A stretch of DNA of 64,000 bases, from NCBI GenBank assembly GCA_947566645.1, contig CANOKL010000003.1, positions 62,001 through 126,000 on the forward strand, given 5' to 3'. This DNA comes from an uncultured Lachnospiraceae bacterium. GTDB taxonomy: Bacteria; Bacillota; Clostridia; Lachnospirales; Lachnospiraceae. The number at the start of each line of letters is the position of its first letter. Position 1 is the first letter of the stretch. The translations under genes were made by a program, and so were the position numbers. Positions 9,009 to 17,541 of the stretch are shown here, one piece after another. The notes beneath the pieces were generated by a model that was given only the letters and a program-made list of their open reading frames with translations, was not told where the DNA came from and made no database searches.

Positions 9009-9284
9009 ATGGAAAGAGCAGAAGATCTGAGAAAGAGAAGAAAAAAGCTTTTCGAAGAGGCGGAGGAAGAGGAGAGGGAGATTGACGGCTGCTGCCGGAG
9101 GCTGGAAAGCATGAGGGAAGGCTGCCTGGGAGCTGATTCTGAGATGTCCGGGCTGATCGAAAGACAGCAGGAGCTTCTGAATTCTTTAAAGGAGGATACA
9201 AGGGGGTATCTTGATGAATGGGAAAAAGAGCATTTTAAAGGACTGCAAGTTTGGGAGGCTGCAGTCCTGAGGAAAAAGTTATGA
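9009..9284 (+). CDS. Small coiled-coil protein at the end of the type VII locus
   Basis: About 91 residues, very rich in Glu, Lys and Arg with a heptad-like pattern (RKRRKKLFEEAEEEEREID), so probably an extended coiled coil. ATG 9009 has AAAAGGAG 9 bases upstream; the longer in-frame start at 8937 would place the hairpin 8921-8955 within the start region and lacks a ribosome site. Small coiled-coil proteins are frequent partners of LXG cargo, but no family is recognised. Confidence 0.55.
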   Translation: MERAEDLRKRRKKLFEEAEEEEREIDGCCRRLESMREGCLGADSEMSGLIERQQELLNSLKEDTRGYLDEWEKEHFKGLQVWEAAVLRKKL

Positions 9285-9297
9285 AAAAGAAAATTAT

Positions 9298-9316
9298 TTT
9301 GTTCTTTCGAACAATT
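9298..9316. terminator. Possible hairpin between convergent operons
   Basis: TTGTTC at about 9299-9304 pairs with GAACAA at 9309-9314 across a 4-base loop in an A/T-rich gap between the coiled-coil gene (plus) and the SDR gene (minus). It is weak, with poly-A/T flanks on both sides, so it may stop transcription from either direction. Confidence 0.35.
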
Positions 9317-9409
9317 ATAGTATAGGCAGAAAATGTGATAAAACTGTGTTGAAAAAGAAAATTAATTGTTAACAAAATGTAACTATCTCCATACGGGCAT
9401 TCACATTTT

Positions 9410-10153
9410 CTAAACCGTGGTGAACAGATCCAGCACCTGGCCTGTCATAACCTGCGGAGCATCACAGAGCAGATATAGAATTGCACTTGCTACAGAGGAA
9501 GCGCTTCCCATCTTGACATCATCCTGTCCGACGTTGTGGTTGTATACACGTTGTCCGGGAGTGTCAACAATGCCCGGGGCTACAGCATTTGCACGGATTC
9601 CATATTCCTGTGTCTGAATGGCGGTAGTCTTTGTCAGAGTGATAATTCCGCCCTTGGCGACAGCATATGCCCCCATCTGTGATGCGATGCGTCCCATGCG
9701 GGAGGATACACTTACGATCTCTCCGCCGCCCTGCCTGATCATAACAGGTACGACCTTGTTGATACATAAAAATGGGATTTTTAAATTTGTCTTGATGATC
9801 TGATCCCACTGGGCCTCGCTCCATTCCCAGATCTTGATCGCCTGTCTGCTCACCTTATCGTAGATCTCCGAGGGATAGCCTCCGGCATTATTGATCAGAA
9901 TATCAATGCGGCCATATTTATTAAGGACAGCATCAACCATGGACTGGACCTGGGCGGCATCCGTGAGGTCGCGGGAGAGAGCAGCAGCGCTTCCGCCCTG
10001 TTCCTCTATCATATGTACAGTTTCATCAAGGTCGGACTGGGTTCTTGCCACGCAGACGGCAGTTGCACCTTCTGCCGCAATTTTGAGAGCGGCCTCCCTG
10101 CCGATCCCTTTTCCGGCCCCGGTGATGATTGCAATTTTTCCTTTTAATCTCAT
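9410..10153 (-). CDS. SDR-family NAD(P)-dependent oxidoreductase
   Basis: 247 residues, a typical classical short-chain dehydrogenase: cofactor motif TGAGKGIG (11-18), NNAGG (88-92), active-site Ser150/151, Tyr163 and Lys167 (YAVAKGG), and a PG substrate loop (VAPGIVDTPG). Reaction type: NAD(P)H-linked reduction or oxidation of a carbonyl/alcohol. Its ATG overlaps the aroB stop by 4 bases, so it is coupled to the aromatic-pathway genes. The substrate is unknown; it is not a shikimate dehydrogenase family member. A FabG-like role is possible but no fatty-acid genes are nearby. Confidence 0.85.
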   Translation of the reverse strand: MRLKGKIAIITGAGKGIGREAALKIAAEGATAVCVARTQSDLDETVHMIEEQGGSAAALSRDLTDAAQVQSMVDAVLNKYGRIDILINNAGGYPSEIYDKVSRQAIKIWEWSEAQWDQIIKTNLKIPFLCINKVVPVMIRQGGGEIVSVSSRMGRIASQMGAYAVAKGGIITLTKTTAIQTQEYGIRANAVAPGIVDTPGQRVYNHNVGQDDVKMGSASSVASAILYLLCDAPQVMTGQVLDLFTTV

Positions 10154-11220
10154 ATTATGGTTCCTCCGTTATTTTCTGTGAAAAAGGATGAAGAGGTGGG
10201 ATATATATAGCTGTCTCCTATGTCGTGAAGCAGGACGACATTCAGGCTTCCACCCATATTCTTCTTATCCAGGGTAATGGCTTTTATCAGATCTTTTAAG
10301 GGCAGTCCGCACGAGAAGGGAAGTCCGTAGGAGACAAGTATCCTGCGGATCCGTTCTGCTGTTCCTGTGGGGGTCAGTCCTTTTTCTTCCGCCAGCCGTG
10401 TAATCTGATACATGCCGATGGCAACAGCCTCACCGTGGCTTTCGCGTTCATAGTGGTAATATTGTTCGATGGTATGGGCCAGTGTATGTCCGAAATTCAG
10501 GAGCATGCGCTCCCCGGTATCAAACTGGTCTTCCTCCACGACAATCCGTTTGATATCCACGCAGCGCTGGATGACAGCCGGAAGCTTTGCTTTTAAGGCA
10601 TCAAAGGTCTGATGCGCTTCCAGCTCTGCAAAAAGATCCGGATCCTTAATACAGCCGTATTTGATGACCTCTCCCATACCGTCGTTAATAAAGCGCTCAG
10701 GAAGTGTATATAGTACGAGCGGATCAATCAGTACCAGAGACGGCTGGTAGAAGGCACCGACCAGGTTTTTGCCCTGGGGAAGGTCTACGGCAACCTTCCC
10801 TCCTACAGAGGAATCTACCTGGGCGAGAAGGGAGGTGGGAACCTGTACAAATTTTATGCCCCGCAGATAGCTTGCGGCGGCAAAACCCGCAAGGTCTCCT
10901 ATAACGCCGCCGCCAAGAGCAAGCAGGAGATCACTCCGTGAAAGCCGTGCCTTGAGCATGGCGCTGTAAATCGCGGGAAGACTCTCGAAGCTTTTGGTGG
11001 ATTCTCCATGGGGCAGTATGAGTGAGTGACATTCGTACTGCCCGGATAGTGCAGATTTTAAGTCCTCCCCGTAAAGAGGGTAGACATTATCATCCGATAC
11101 AATCATGATCTTACTTCCGGTAAATACCTTTGAAACATACCGGCAGGCATCGGACAGGAGCCCGTTTTCAATATAGATTGGATAACTGTTTTTTTCTAAG
11201 TTTACATATAATTTCATCAT
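10150..11220 (-). CDS. aroB: 3-dehydroquinate synthase
   Basis: 356 residues. Family landmarks are the glycine-rich NAD loop LALGGGVIGDLAGFAAASY, VPTSLLAQVDSSVGGKVAVDL and the metal-binding region with NFGHTLAHTIE and ESHGEAVAIGM. It converts DAHP to 3-dehydroquinate, the second shikimate-pathway step, using NAD+ and a divalent metal. It lies 31 bases downstream of aroF and overlaps the SDR start. Length is normal for the family. Confidence 0.95.
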   Translation of the reverse strand: MMKLYVNLEKNSYPIYIENGLLSDACRYVSKVFTGSKIMIVSDDNVYPLYGEDLKSALSGQYECHSLILPHGESTKSFESLPAIYSAMLKARLSRSDLLLALGGGVIGDLAGFAAASYLRGIKFVQVPTSLLAQVDSSVGGKVAVDLPQGKNLVGAFYQPSLVLIDPLVLYTLPERFINDGMGEVIKYGCIKDPDLFAELEAHQTFDALKAKLPAVIQRCVDIKRIVVEEDQFDTGERMLLNFGHTLAHTIEQYYHYERESHGEAVAIGMYQITRLAEEKGLTPTGTAERIRRILVSYGLPFSCGLPLKDLIKAITLDKKNMGGSLNVVLLHDIGDSYIYPTSSSFFTENNGGTII

Positions 11221-11251
11221 AATAACCTTCCAGTGCTATGGAACTGTATGC

Positions 11252-12265
11252 TTACAGGGTTTTTCCGATTACTTGTGCAATCTGGGATACCTGGCGGATC
11301 AGCTCATCGTATTTTTTCGGCTTCAGAGACTGGGCGCCGTCACACAGGGCACATTCGGGATTGTTGTGTACTTCTACCATCAGGCCGTCTGCCCCGGCAG
11401 CAATTGCCGCTTTTGCCATGGGCTCCACAAGCCACCATTTTCCGCCGGCATGACTTGGATCAACAATAATCGGAAGGTGTGTAAGTTTGCGCACAACCGG
11501 AATGCTCTGGAGATCCAAAGTGTTTCTTGTATAGCTTTCAAAGGTGCGTACGCCGCGTTCGCAAAGTATGACATTCTCATTACCGGCAGCCATAATATAC
11601 TCGGCGGACATGAACCACTCTTCGTAGGTGGCGTTCAGTCCTCTCTTTAAAAGAATGGGACGTTCAATCTGTCCCAGCTGTTTTAGCAGATCAAAGTTCT
11701 GCATGTTGCGGGCGCCGATCTGGATCAGATCGACCTTTTCATTAAATTTATCAAGATATTTTGTGGACATGAGTTCCGTTACAATCGGGAGGCCGGTCGC
11801 AGCCTTCGCCTCGCACAGAATATCCAGGCCTTCAAGCCCCATGCCCTGAAAAGAGTAGGGACTTGTCCGCGGCTTGAATGCGCCGCCTCTTAAAAGATTA
11901 GCTCCCGATTCCTTCGCGGCCTGGGCGATCGCCAGGACTTGTTCCGTAGATTCCACGGAGCAGGGGCCTGCAATCAGAGCCAGATGTCCGCAGCCAACCT
12001 TTACGCCGGAGACATCAACCGTGGAATCCTCCGGGTGAAATGCACGGCTCGCCAGCTTATAGGGCTCCTGCACATGCATGACCTTGGTAACCGCGGGATC
12101 CACTTCAAAAAGCTTCATGTCAATGCGGGTGGTATCACCGATACATCCGATGATCGTCATCTCCGAACCTTCAATAATATGAGTGTCAAGCCCGCGCGCC
12201 TTGACCATGTCTTCTACGCGGACAATATCCTGTTTTGTGGTACGTGGTTTTAATACAATAATCAT
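11252..12265 (-). CDS. aroF: 3-deoxy-7-phosphoheptulonate (DAHP) synthase
   Basis: About 337 residues, type I-beta DAHP synthase with the short N-terminal ferredoxin-like regulatory domain (MIIVLKPRTTKQD...) followed by the KDO8P-synthase-like barrel: LIAGPCSVES, GGAFKPRTSPYSFQG, IGARNMQNFDLL, LLKRG, IVDPSHAGGK. It condenses PEP and erythrose-4-phosphate. The frame extends upstream to 12352, but ATG 12265 is chosen because AAGGAG lies 10 bases before it and the family starts with MIIVxKP. First gene of a three-gene operon transcribed from the promoter at 12357-12386. Confidence 0.95.
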   Translation of the reverse strand: MIIVLKPRTTKQDIVRVEDMVKARGLDTHIIEGSEMTIIGCIGDTTRIDMKLFEVDPAVTKVMHVQEPYKLASRAFHPEDSTVDVSGVKVGCGHLALIAGPCSVESTEQVLAIAQAAKESGANLLRGGAFKPRTSPYSFQGMGLEGLDILCEAKAATGLPIVTELMSTKYLDKFNEKVDLIQIGARNMQNFDLLKQLGQIERPILLKRGLNATYEEWFMSAEYIMAAGNENVILCERGVRTFESYTRNTLDLQSIPVVRKLTHLPIIVDPSHAGGKWWLVEPMAKAAIAAGADGLMVEVHNNPECALCDGAQSLKPKKYDELIRQVSQIAQVIGKTL

Positions 12266-12356
12266 ATGTCTTCCACTCCTTGCTGTATGTATTTGTAATG
12301 ATAAACCGAACCTGTCTGAACTGTTACAGACACAGACCTGTTGAACAGTCACGTTT

Positions 12357-12386
12357 ATAGTACCGTTTTTCTATGTGTTTTGTCAA
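12357..12386 (-). promoter_or_regulatory. Sigma-A-type promoter of the aroF-aroB-SDR operon
   Basis: On the minus strand TTGACA (12381-12386) and TACTAT (12357-12362) are separated by 18 bases. The roughly 90-base leader to aroF contains short hairpins (GTCTG/CAGAC and CTGTTGAACAG), which may be an attenuator, though no leader peptide is evident. Confidence 0.65.
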
Positions 12387-12392
12387 TGGTTT

Positions 12393-12440
12393 GTTACTAT
12401 TCACGGCAGTTTAGCGCATTCCTGAGCCATGAATAGTAAC
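12393..12440. repeat. Palindromic repeat (family 1), 48 bp with 8-bp flanking direct repeats
   Basis: Ends GTTACTATTCACGG and CCATGAATAGTAAC are inverted. AATGGTTT occurs immediately on both sides (12385-12392 and 12441-12448), as expected of an 8-bp target-site duplication. It lies between the divergent aroF and HTH/dgt promoters, and the left copy of the flanking repeat overlaps the aroF -35 box. Confidence 0.8.
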
Positions 12441-12469
12441 AATGGTTTTATCGTTTCATCGGCGGAATC

Positions 12470-12498
12470 TTGACGAGGGATTTCGGATTTGATAGAAT
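12470..12498 (+). promoter_or_regulatory. Promoter of the HTH-dGTPase operon
   Basis: TTGACG (12470-12475), 17 bases, TAGAAT (12493-12498). It points toward the HTH gene starting at 12591. Confidence 0.65.
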
Positions 12499-12590
12499 GT
12501 ATTAGAAAAACAGGAATTTACCAGGAAATAAAATGGTTTACCAGCGATAATACCGAGGGTGGGTATAAAAATGAAATAGGAGGGAACAGG

Positions 12591-13538
12591 ATGCTTGAGC
12601 TGACATTTGGAGAGCAGGTTAAGGTTGTGCTGAGCCGTAAGGGAATGACGATCAAGGAGCTTGCAGAGCTGATTGAGGTGCAGACAGGGAAGAAGATGTC
12701 CAGGCAGAACCTTACCCAGAGGCTGTCAAGAGATAATTTCCAGGAGCAGGATATGCGTATGATTGCAGGAATTCTGGGATGTCCGCTATATCTTAGCATT
12801 TTAGAGGAGGATACCGAGGCTGCCGGCCATGCAGCACGAAGGACAGCAAAGGAGAAGCCGAAGCCCCGGGCGGCAGCCTCATTGTCGTCAAAGGAAAGAG
12901 ACATTACAGTAGGGGAGATTCTTGACATACATAAAAGGCTGGATGAGCTGGAGGAAGGCGTAAGGGATGCGAGAGGAGCAGAGACGGCAGGATATCCAGA
13001 GGAATACGCAGATTCAGAAAAGCAGGATGCTTCCTGTACGGTGGAGGAGCTTCTGGCGGAAGTGGAGGCGTTGGAGGCAGAAGCCAGGGAAGGACACAGC
13101 GCACAGGAGCAGGAGGAAAAGCCCAGGGGCTTTATGTCCTATCTGCAGCGTAATAAAAGAGAAGAGCCGGAGGAAGAGGCCGGAGGATACGGGCCTGAAG
13201 CAGGCGGGGAATATGAGGTCTACTCCGGAGAGGATGCAGGGGATGACGGGGAGTTCTTTGAATCCGGGTATGAACCTGATGAAGAACTGTATATTGCAAA
13301 TGAAGGTGTCTTTGATGATGATGAAGATACGGAGCTTGGTGATGTGAATCCCTATACCGGAAGGGAATACAAGACGAACAGTGTGCGGATGCATCCCGAC
13401 AGAATCGGGTATGTGCAGGTATATGACCGTGCGGATCACAGATGGACGGATATGACGGAGTGGGCATTTCTTGGCTACCAGGAGCGTAAGAAGGCGCTGC
13501 TTGGAAAAGATTATGTTTCTCCGATCTACCTGGACTAG
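12591..13538 (+). CDS. HTH-domain protein with acidic C-terminal region
   Basis: About 315 residues. The N-terminal roughly 70 residues look like an XRE-type helix-turn-helix (FGEQVKVVLSRKGMTIKELAELI ... MSRQNLTQRLSRDNF, seen in two pieces). A low-complexity, very acidic linker follows (about 100-270), then a tidy C-terminal segment (NPYTGREYKTNSVRMHPD... YDRADHRWTDMTEWAFLGYQERKKALLGKDYVSPIYLD). ATG 12591 is preferred over TTG 12489 because AGGAGGG precedes it. It is 21 bases upstream of dgt, so probably co-transcribed. Function unknown. Confidence 0.75.
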   Translation: MLELTFGEQVKVVLSRKGMTIKELAELIEVQTGKKMSRQNLTQRLSRDNFQEQDMRMIAGILGCPLYLSILEEDTEAAGHAARRTAKEKPKPRAAASLSSKERDITVGEILDIHKRLDELEEGVRDARGAETAGYPEEYADSEKQDASCTVEELLAEVEALEAEAREGHSAQEQEEKPRGFMSYLQRNKREEPEEEAGGYGPEAGGEYEVYSGEDAGDDGEFFESGYEPDEELYIANEGVFDDDEDTELGDVNPYTGREYKTNSVRMHPDRIGYVQVYDRADHRWTDMTEWAFLGYQERKKALLGKDYVSPIYLD

Positions 13539-13559
13539 CCGGCGGGGGAGACAGGACAC

Positions 13560-14975
13560 ATGAACTGGAAGCAGCTATTATCAGTCAGGAGAAGCCGCGG
13601 GGCATCAGAAAAAATAAATAGAAAAACAGATCTCAGGAGCGAATTCGAAAAGGACTATCACCGGATTATCGGCAGTGCATCTTTCCGGAGACTGCAGGAT
13701 AAGACACAGGTATTTCCTCTGGATAAGAGTGACTTTATCCGGACAAGGCTTACCCATTCCCTGGAGGTATCATCCTTTGCAAAGTCCCTCGGGCAGAATA
13801 TAGGAGAAAACATCCTGATCCGGAAAATGGATAAGGATTTTACGCCTGTTATGAAGGAGGATATCTGTAACATTCTCCAGTGTGCAGGCCTGATACATGA
13901 TATCGGGAATCCGCCCTTCGGGCATTTCGGCGAGACGGCGATCAGAGAGTGGTTTGAGAAAAATCTTCCTCTGATCACTTACCATGGAGAATCGGTGGAG
14001 CAGATGCTGACACCTCAGATGAGAGAGGATTTTTATCATTTTGAAGGAAATGCACAGGCACTGAGACTGGTGACAAAACTTCATTTTCTTGTGGATGAGC
14101 AGGGAATGAACCTCACGTATGCGCTTCTGAGTACAATTATAAAATATCCGTCAGCCTCGACGGAGATCCGTGAGGCCGCAGATGATGTTAAGAATAAAAA
14201 GATGGGCTATTACTATGCGGATGAGGATATTTTTAAGGAAATCGAACGGGAGACAGGTACATGCGGCAGCAGGCATCCCCTTGCCTACATACTGGAGGCC
14301 GCAGATGACATTGCCTATAAGACGGCAGATATTGAGGATGCATATGTAAAGGGATTCATCAGCTACTATAAATTGTTGGAGGTGCTTCTGGACGTACAGG
14401 AGAATATGCAGGAGGACTGTCCTTTTATGCCTGCGGACAGGCTGCGGGATCTCTATGTGCGGGGAAAGGATAAGCAAAAGGAGAATCCAGAGGAGTATGC
14501 GGTAAAAAACTGGATTGTCCGGGTGCAGGGATTTCTCATAAACAGTGCAACAGAGGGGTTTACAGATCATTATAGAGAGATTATGGATGGTTCATATCCG
14601 TATGATCTGTTCCATGGTACATGGGCAGAGAAGCTTATGGATGTCCTGGGAGAGCTGGCATACCGTGAAGTGTTTACGTCAGAGACGATCTTCCGGATGG
14701 AGGTTGCCGAGGCGGCAATGATTAACTTTCTTATGGACCGGTTTGTCGGTGCAATTGTAAAGTATGATGATGCAGACGGGAGGCTGGATTCCATTGACGA
14801 ACGGATGGTATCATTTATCTCCAGTAATTATAAAAAAGCATACCATTATCATGCAGATGGAAAGCCGGATGTGGAGAGGCTGTATCTGCGCCTTCTTCTG
14901 GTGACCGACTATGTCTGCGGCATGACAGACAGCTATGCGAAAAGATTGTATCAGGAATTAAAGGCGATTGTGTAA
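13560..14975 (+). CDS. dgt: Deoxyguanosinetriphosphate triphosphohydrolase (dGTPase)
   Basis: 471 residues. HD-superfamily metal ligands are visible: RTRLTHSLEV (His66), GLIHDIGNPPFGH (His113, Asp114) and EAADDIAYKTADIEDA. The start (IIGSASFRRLQDKTQVFPL) is typical of dGTPases. The family hydrolyses dGTP to deoxyguanosine and triphosphate, controlling dNTP pools. Starts 22 bases after the HTH gene with a GGGGGAG site. Length fits the long-form enzymes. Confidence 0.92.
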   Translation: MNWKQLLSVRRSRGASEKINRKTDLRSEFEKDYHRIIGSASFRRLQDKTQVFPLDKSDFIRTRLTHSLEVSSFAKSLGQNIGENILIRKMDKDFTPVMKEDICNILQCAGLIHDIGNPPFGHFGETAIREWFEKNLPLITYHGESVEQMLTPQMREDFYHFEGNAQALRLVTKLHFLVDEQGMNLTYALLSTIIKYPSASTEIREAADDVKNKKMGYYYADEDIFKEIERETGTCGSRHPLAYILEAADDIAYKTADIEDAYVKGFISYYKLLEVLLDVQENMQEDCPFMPADRLRDLYVRGKDKQKENPEEYAVKNWIVRVQGFLINSATEGFTDHYREIMDGSYPYDLFHGTWAEKLMDVLGELAYREVFTSETIFRMEVAEAAMINFLMDRFVGAIVKYDDADGRLDSIDERMVSFISSNYKKAYHYHADGKPDVERLYLRLLLVTDYVCGMTDSYAKRLYQELKAIV

Positions 14976-15033
14976 TTTTTTTTACTTGTACGGAATAGAT
15001 TGTGATAAATGATACGGTACTGGGAGTGCAGCA

Positions 15034-16665
15034 TTGAAACGATTTATTCGCTATCTGTATGAATATGAACAGGGAAAAAGGATACGCAATGTAGGATTTG
15101 TAAATGTAGAGCAGGGTGCACAGGAGAGTACTCTGCATATTCATGGAAAGGGGCTCCGTCTTTCAGGAGGCGATGCACTTAAGGTGTATCTGTTCTGGAA
15201 GGAGGACGGCGGATTTGCAGGGGCTCACCAGGGAGATATTGCCTTTATGGGTCCGTCTGTGAATTACAGGCTCCGGTATACAAATGAGGACACCGGGGGA
15301 GAAGAAAATTATGATTCCGTAGGCGGAATGCTTTTAAAGGATAAAAATGGCCGTACCTTTGCAGCTGTGTGGGAGGATCAGCCTGTTGACGTAGAAAGGA
15401 TACGGATTGATACAGCGAACAGCCTGCCGGGACAGGAAGAAGAAACCACAGGAGAGGAAGAACGGGACGAGAAAGAAACAGATTCAGGAGAAGGGTACGC
15501 AGAGACAAGGCCAGACAGAGAAGCCGGGCAGACGGAGGAAGAGAGCCGGAGAAGAGAGCCGGTTAGAGAAGCCGGGCAGACGGGGGAAGAGCACCGGAGA
15601 GGAGAGCCAGTCAGAGAAGCCAGGCAGATGGAGAGAGAGCAACAAAGGAGAGAGCCGGACAGAGAAGCCGGGCAGATGGAGAGAGAGCAACAAAGGAGAA
15701 ATCCAGGTATAGAGCCCGGGTGGATGGAGAGAGAGCAACAAAGGAGAGAGCCGTACAGAGAAGCCGGGTGGATGGAGAAAGAGCAACAAAGGCGGGAGCC
15801 AGGCATAGAGACCAGGCGGATGGAGAGAGAGCAACAAAGGAGAGAGCCGGTCAGAGAGACTGGGCGGATGGGGGAAGAGCAGCAAAGGAGAGAGCCGTAC
15901 AGAGAAGCCAGGCAGATGGGAGAAGAAGATCCAAGAAGAGGAATGGACAGAGGAGCCGGGCAGATAGAGGAAGAGCGGTGGAGAAGGGAACCAGTCGGAG
16001 AAGCCAGGCAGATGGAGGAAGAGTGGCGGAGAAGGGAACCAGTGAAAGAGGAAATCCGGGCGGAGAGAGAAGCGGGTGCAGAGGAAGAAGTGTGGGAGAA
16101 GGATCCGGTCAGAGAGGCGGGTCTGGACAGGAAAGAGCAGAGAATGAAGGAACCGGACAGAGAGAAAGAGCAGGCTGAGAAAGAAACGGCCGGAGGTAAG
16201 GAGCAGATGGAGACTGGGACTCCTGCCGGAGAGGCCGGGCGGACCCAGAGAGAGCCGGACGGAAAAAGAGCGGAAGATGAAGCTATGTCAAAAGGAGCGG
16301 ATATAACACAATCTCAGATGTCTATGCAGAGAGAGGCCTGCGGGGAGACATCCCCATGGCAGATGACGAAGATACAGAGGGGAGACATTGCCAGACTTCC
16401 GCGCTGTGAATGGCGTCTTGCTAATAATAATTTTCTCCTGCACGGATATCACAATTATGGATATCTTGTTCTTCTTGATGACGGGAAGATTCTAAGGCTT
16501 GGAGTGCCTGGCATATACCACCCAAAGGAGGCAAGGGCTGCGTACGGTTTTGGCTTCCCGGAATTTATCGGTGCAGATGAGATGAAGCCGGATTCGGAAG
16601 AGGAAGACTTGACAGAAGAAGCATTCGGATACTGGTGCCGGCAGGTGAGAAGAATGGTACGATAA
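15034..16665 (+). CDS. Protein with conserved ends and an internal 16-residue tandem repeat
   Basis: 543 residues, TTG start. The N-terminal roughly 140 residues form a beta-rich domain (VGFVNVEQGAQESTLHIHGK ... AAVWEDQPVDVERIRIDT). The C-terminal roughly 95 residues form a second compact domain (LPRCEWRLANNNFLLHGYHN ... EAFGYWCRQVRRMVR). Between them (residues about 160-335) are some 11 copies of a 16-residue unit of the type EPVREAGQMEREQQRR, highly charged and probably helical or disordered. No signal or membrane segment. I do not recognise a function; both ends look like a conserved domain of unknown function. It lies between dgt and tadA on the same strand. Confidence 0.7.
   Translation: MKRFIRYLYEYEQGKRIRNVGFVNVEQGAQESTLHIHGKGLRLSGGDALKVYLFWKEDGGFAGAHQGDIAFMGPSVNYRLRYTNEDTGGEENYDSVGGMLLKDKNGRTFAAVWEDQPVDVERIRIDTANSLPGQEEETTGEEERDEKETDSGEGYAETRPDREAGQTEEESRRREPVREAGQTGEEHRRGEPVREARQMEREQQRREPDREAGQMEREQQRRNPGIEPGWMEREQQRREPYREAGWMEKEQQRREPGIETRRMEREQQRREPVRETGRMGEEQQRREPYREARQMGEEDPRRGMDRGAGQIEEERWRREPVGEARQMEEEWRRREPVKEEIRAEREAGAEEEVWEKDPVREAGLDRKEQRMKEPDREKEQAEKETAGGKEQMETGTPAGEAGRTQREPDGKRAEDEAMSKGADITQSQMSMQREACGETSPWQMTKIQRGDIARLPRCEWRLANNNFLLHGYHNYGYLVLLDDGKILRLGVPGIYHPKEARAAYGFGFPEFIGADEMKPDSEEEDLTEEAFGYWCRQVRRMVR
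15511..16036. repeat. 48-bp tandem repeat array (about 11 units) inside a coding region
   Basis: Units of 48 bases encode EPVREAGQMEREQQRR-like 16-mers. The middle units (about 15610-15900) are nearly identical at DNA level (GAGAGAGCAACAAAGGAGAG recurs), while the outer units have diverged. Because 48 is a multiple of 3, alternative frames on both strands also stay open here. Confidence 0.85.
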
Positions 16666-16695
16666 ACGTAACTACTCAGCAGTTACCGATAAAGA

Positions 16696-16730
16696 TATAC
16701 TGCGCGCCAGATAAATCTGCCGCACAGATA
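16696..16730. repeat. Palindromic repeat (family 2), copy A
   Basis: TATACTGCGCGCCAGAT followed by AA and ATCTGCCGCACAGATA: a near-perfect palindrome of about 35 bases between the repeat protein and tadA. The same right arm (ATCTGCCGCGCAGTA) recurs at 56957-56992 and 60589-60624. A second small hairpin (GTAACT/AGTTAC) precedes it at 16669-16686. Confidence 0.65.
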
Positions 16731-16774
16731 ACATGATGCGCACAGCCGCATAAGGAAGTGAACAGGGAGGAGCC

Positions 16775-17251
16775 ATGCAGAGTACGGATGAAAAATATAT
16801 GAAGGAGGCCATCAGACAGGCAAAAAAGGCATATATGATCGGTGAAGTGCCCATTGGCTGTGTGATCGTATATCAGGATAAGATTATCGGGCGGGGATAC
16901 AACCGCAGGACGATTGATAAGAATACGCTGGCTCACGCGGAGCTGATTGCCATCAGAAAGGCGAGTAAAAAAATGGGGGACTGGCGTCTCGAGGAATGTA
17001 CTATGTATGTAACACTGGAGCCCTGTCAGATGTGCGCAGGAGCAATCGTACAATCGCGGATGACGAGAGTCGTGGTAGGATGCATGAACCCAAAGGCAGG
17101 GTGCGCAGGCTCGATACTGAATCTGCTGCAGATGGAGGAATTCAACCATCAGGCAGAGTTGGTGACAGGGGTGCTTGAAGAAGAGTGCAGCCAGATGATG
17201 AAGGAATTCTTTAAAGAACTGCGTGAAAAACGAAAATGTGAGAAAAAATAA
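16775..17251 (+). CDS. tadA: tRNA-specific adenosine-34 deaminase
   Basis: 158 residues with the zinc deaminase motifs HAE (His54, Glu56) and PCQMC (Cys84, Cys87), plus the TadA-typical GCMNPKAGCAGS after it. It converts A34 to inosine in tRNA-Arg(ACG). GGGAGG precedes the ATG. A terminator hairpin follows at 17296-17333. Length is normal. Confidence 0.95.
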   Translation: MQSTDEKYMKEAIRQAKKAYMIGEVPIGCVIVYQDKIIGRGYNRRTIDKNTLAHAELIAIRKASKKMGDWRLEECTMYVTLEPCQMCAGAIVQSRMTRVVVGCMNPKAGCAGSILNLLQMEEFNHQAELVTGVLEEECSQMMKEFFKELREKRKCEKK

Positions 17252-17295
17252 AGGAGAGCAGACAGCCGGTACCGGTGTCTTTAAGCAGGGGAATT

Positions 17296-17333
17296 AGGTC
17301 TATTGGAGTGGAAGCTTCAGTAGACCTTTTTCT
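17296..17333 (+). terminator. Rho-independent terminator after tadA
   Basis: AGGTCTATTGGAG pairs with CTTCAGTAGACCT (one or two mismatches), followed by TTTTTCT. It marks the end of the tadA transcript. Confidence 0.8.
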
Positions 17334-17443
17334 GTTGGTATGAAACTGATTTTTGATGAGAATACTATGCTTGTGGCAATAAGAAAGGTTGGAATCTGCT
17401 TCATAATAGTTTGTACAAAGGCCAAAATGAAAGAAATATAAAC

Positions 17444-17472
17444 TTGACAAATGAAAGGTGAGGGAGTATTAT
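17444..17472 (+). promoter_or_regulatory. Promoter of the AbiEi-like/XRE pair
   Basis: Consensus TTGACA (17444-17449), 17-base spacer, TATTAT (17467-17472), 70 bases before the start codon. Confidence 0.75.
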
Positions 17473-17541
17473 TAGTTTAAAAGAGAGACGGAATGGTTTG
17501 TAAAGAAATTAAAATGATGGAAAAATAAACAGAGGTAAAAC

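Noticed and set aside
12266..12352. Longer N-terminus for DAHP synthase
   Set aside because: The extra 29 residues have no family match, and ATG 12265 has the ribosome site and conserved start.
15378..15885. Two minus-strand frames and two shifted plus-strand frames over the 48-bp repeats
   Set aside because: They exist because the repeat length is a multiple of three; they lack ribosome sites and unique sequence.
15511..16036. Possible CRISPR array
   Set aside because: Repeats are head to tail without unique spacers and are translated in frame.
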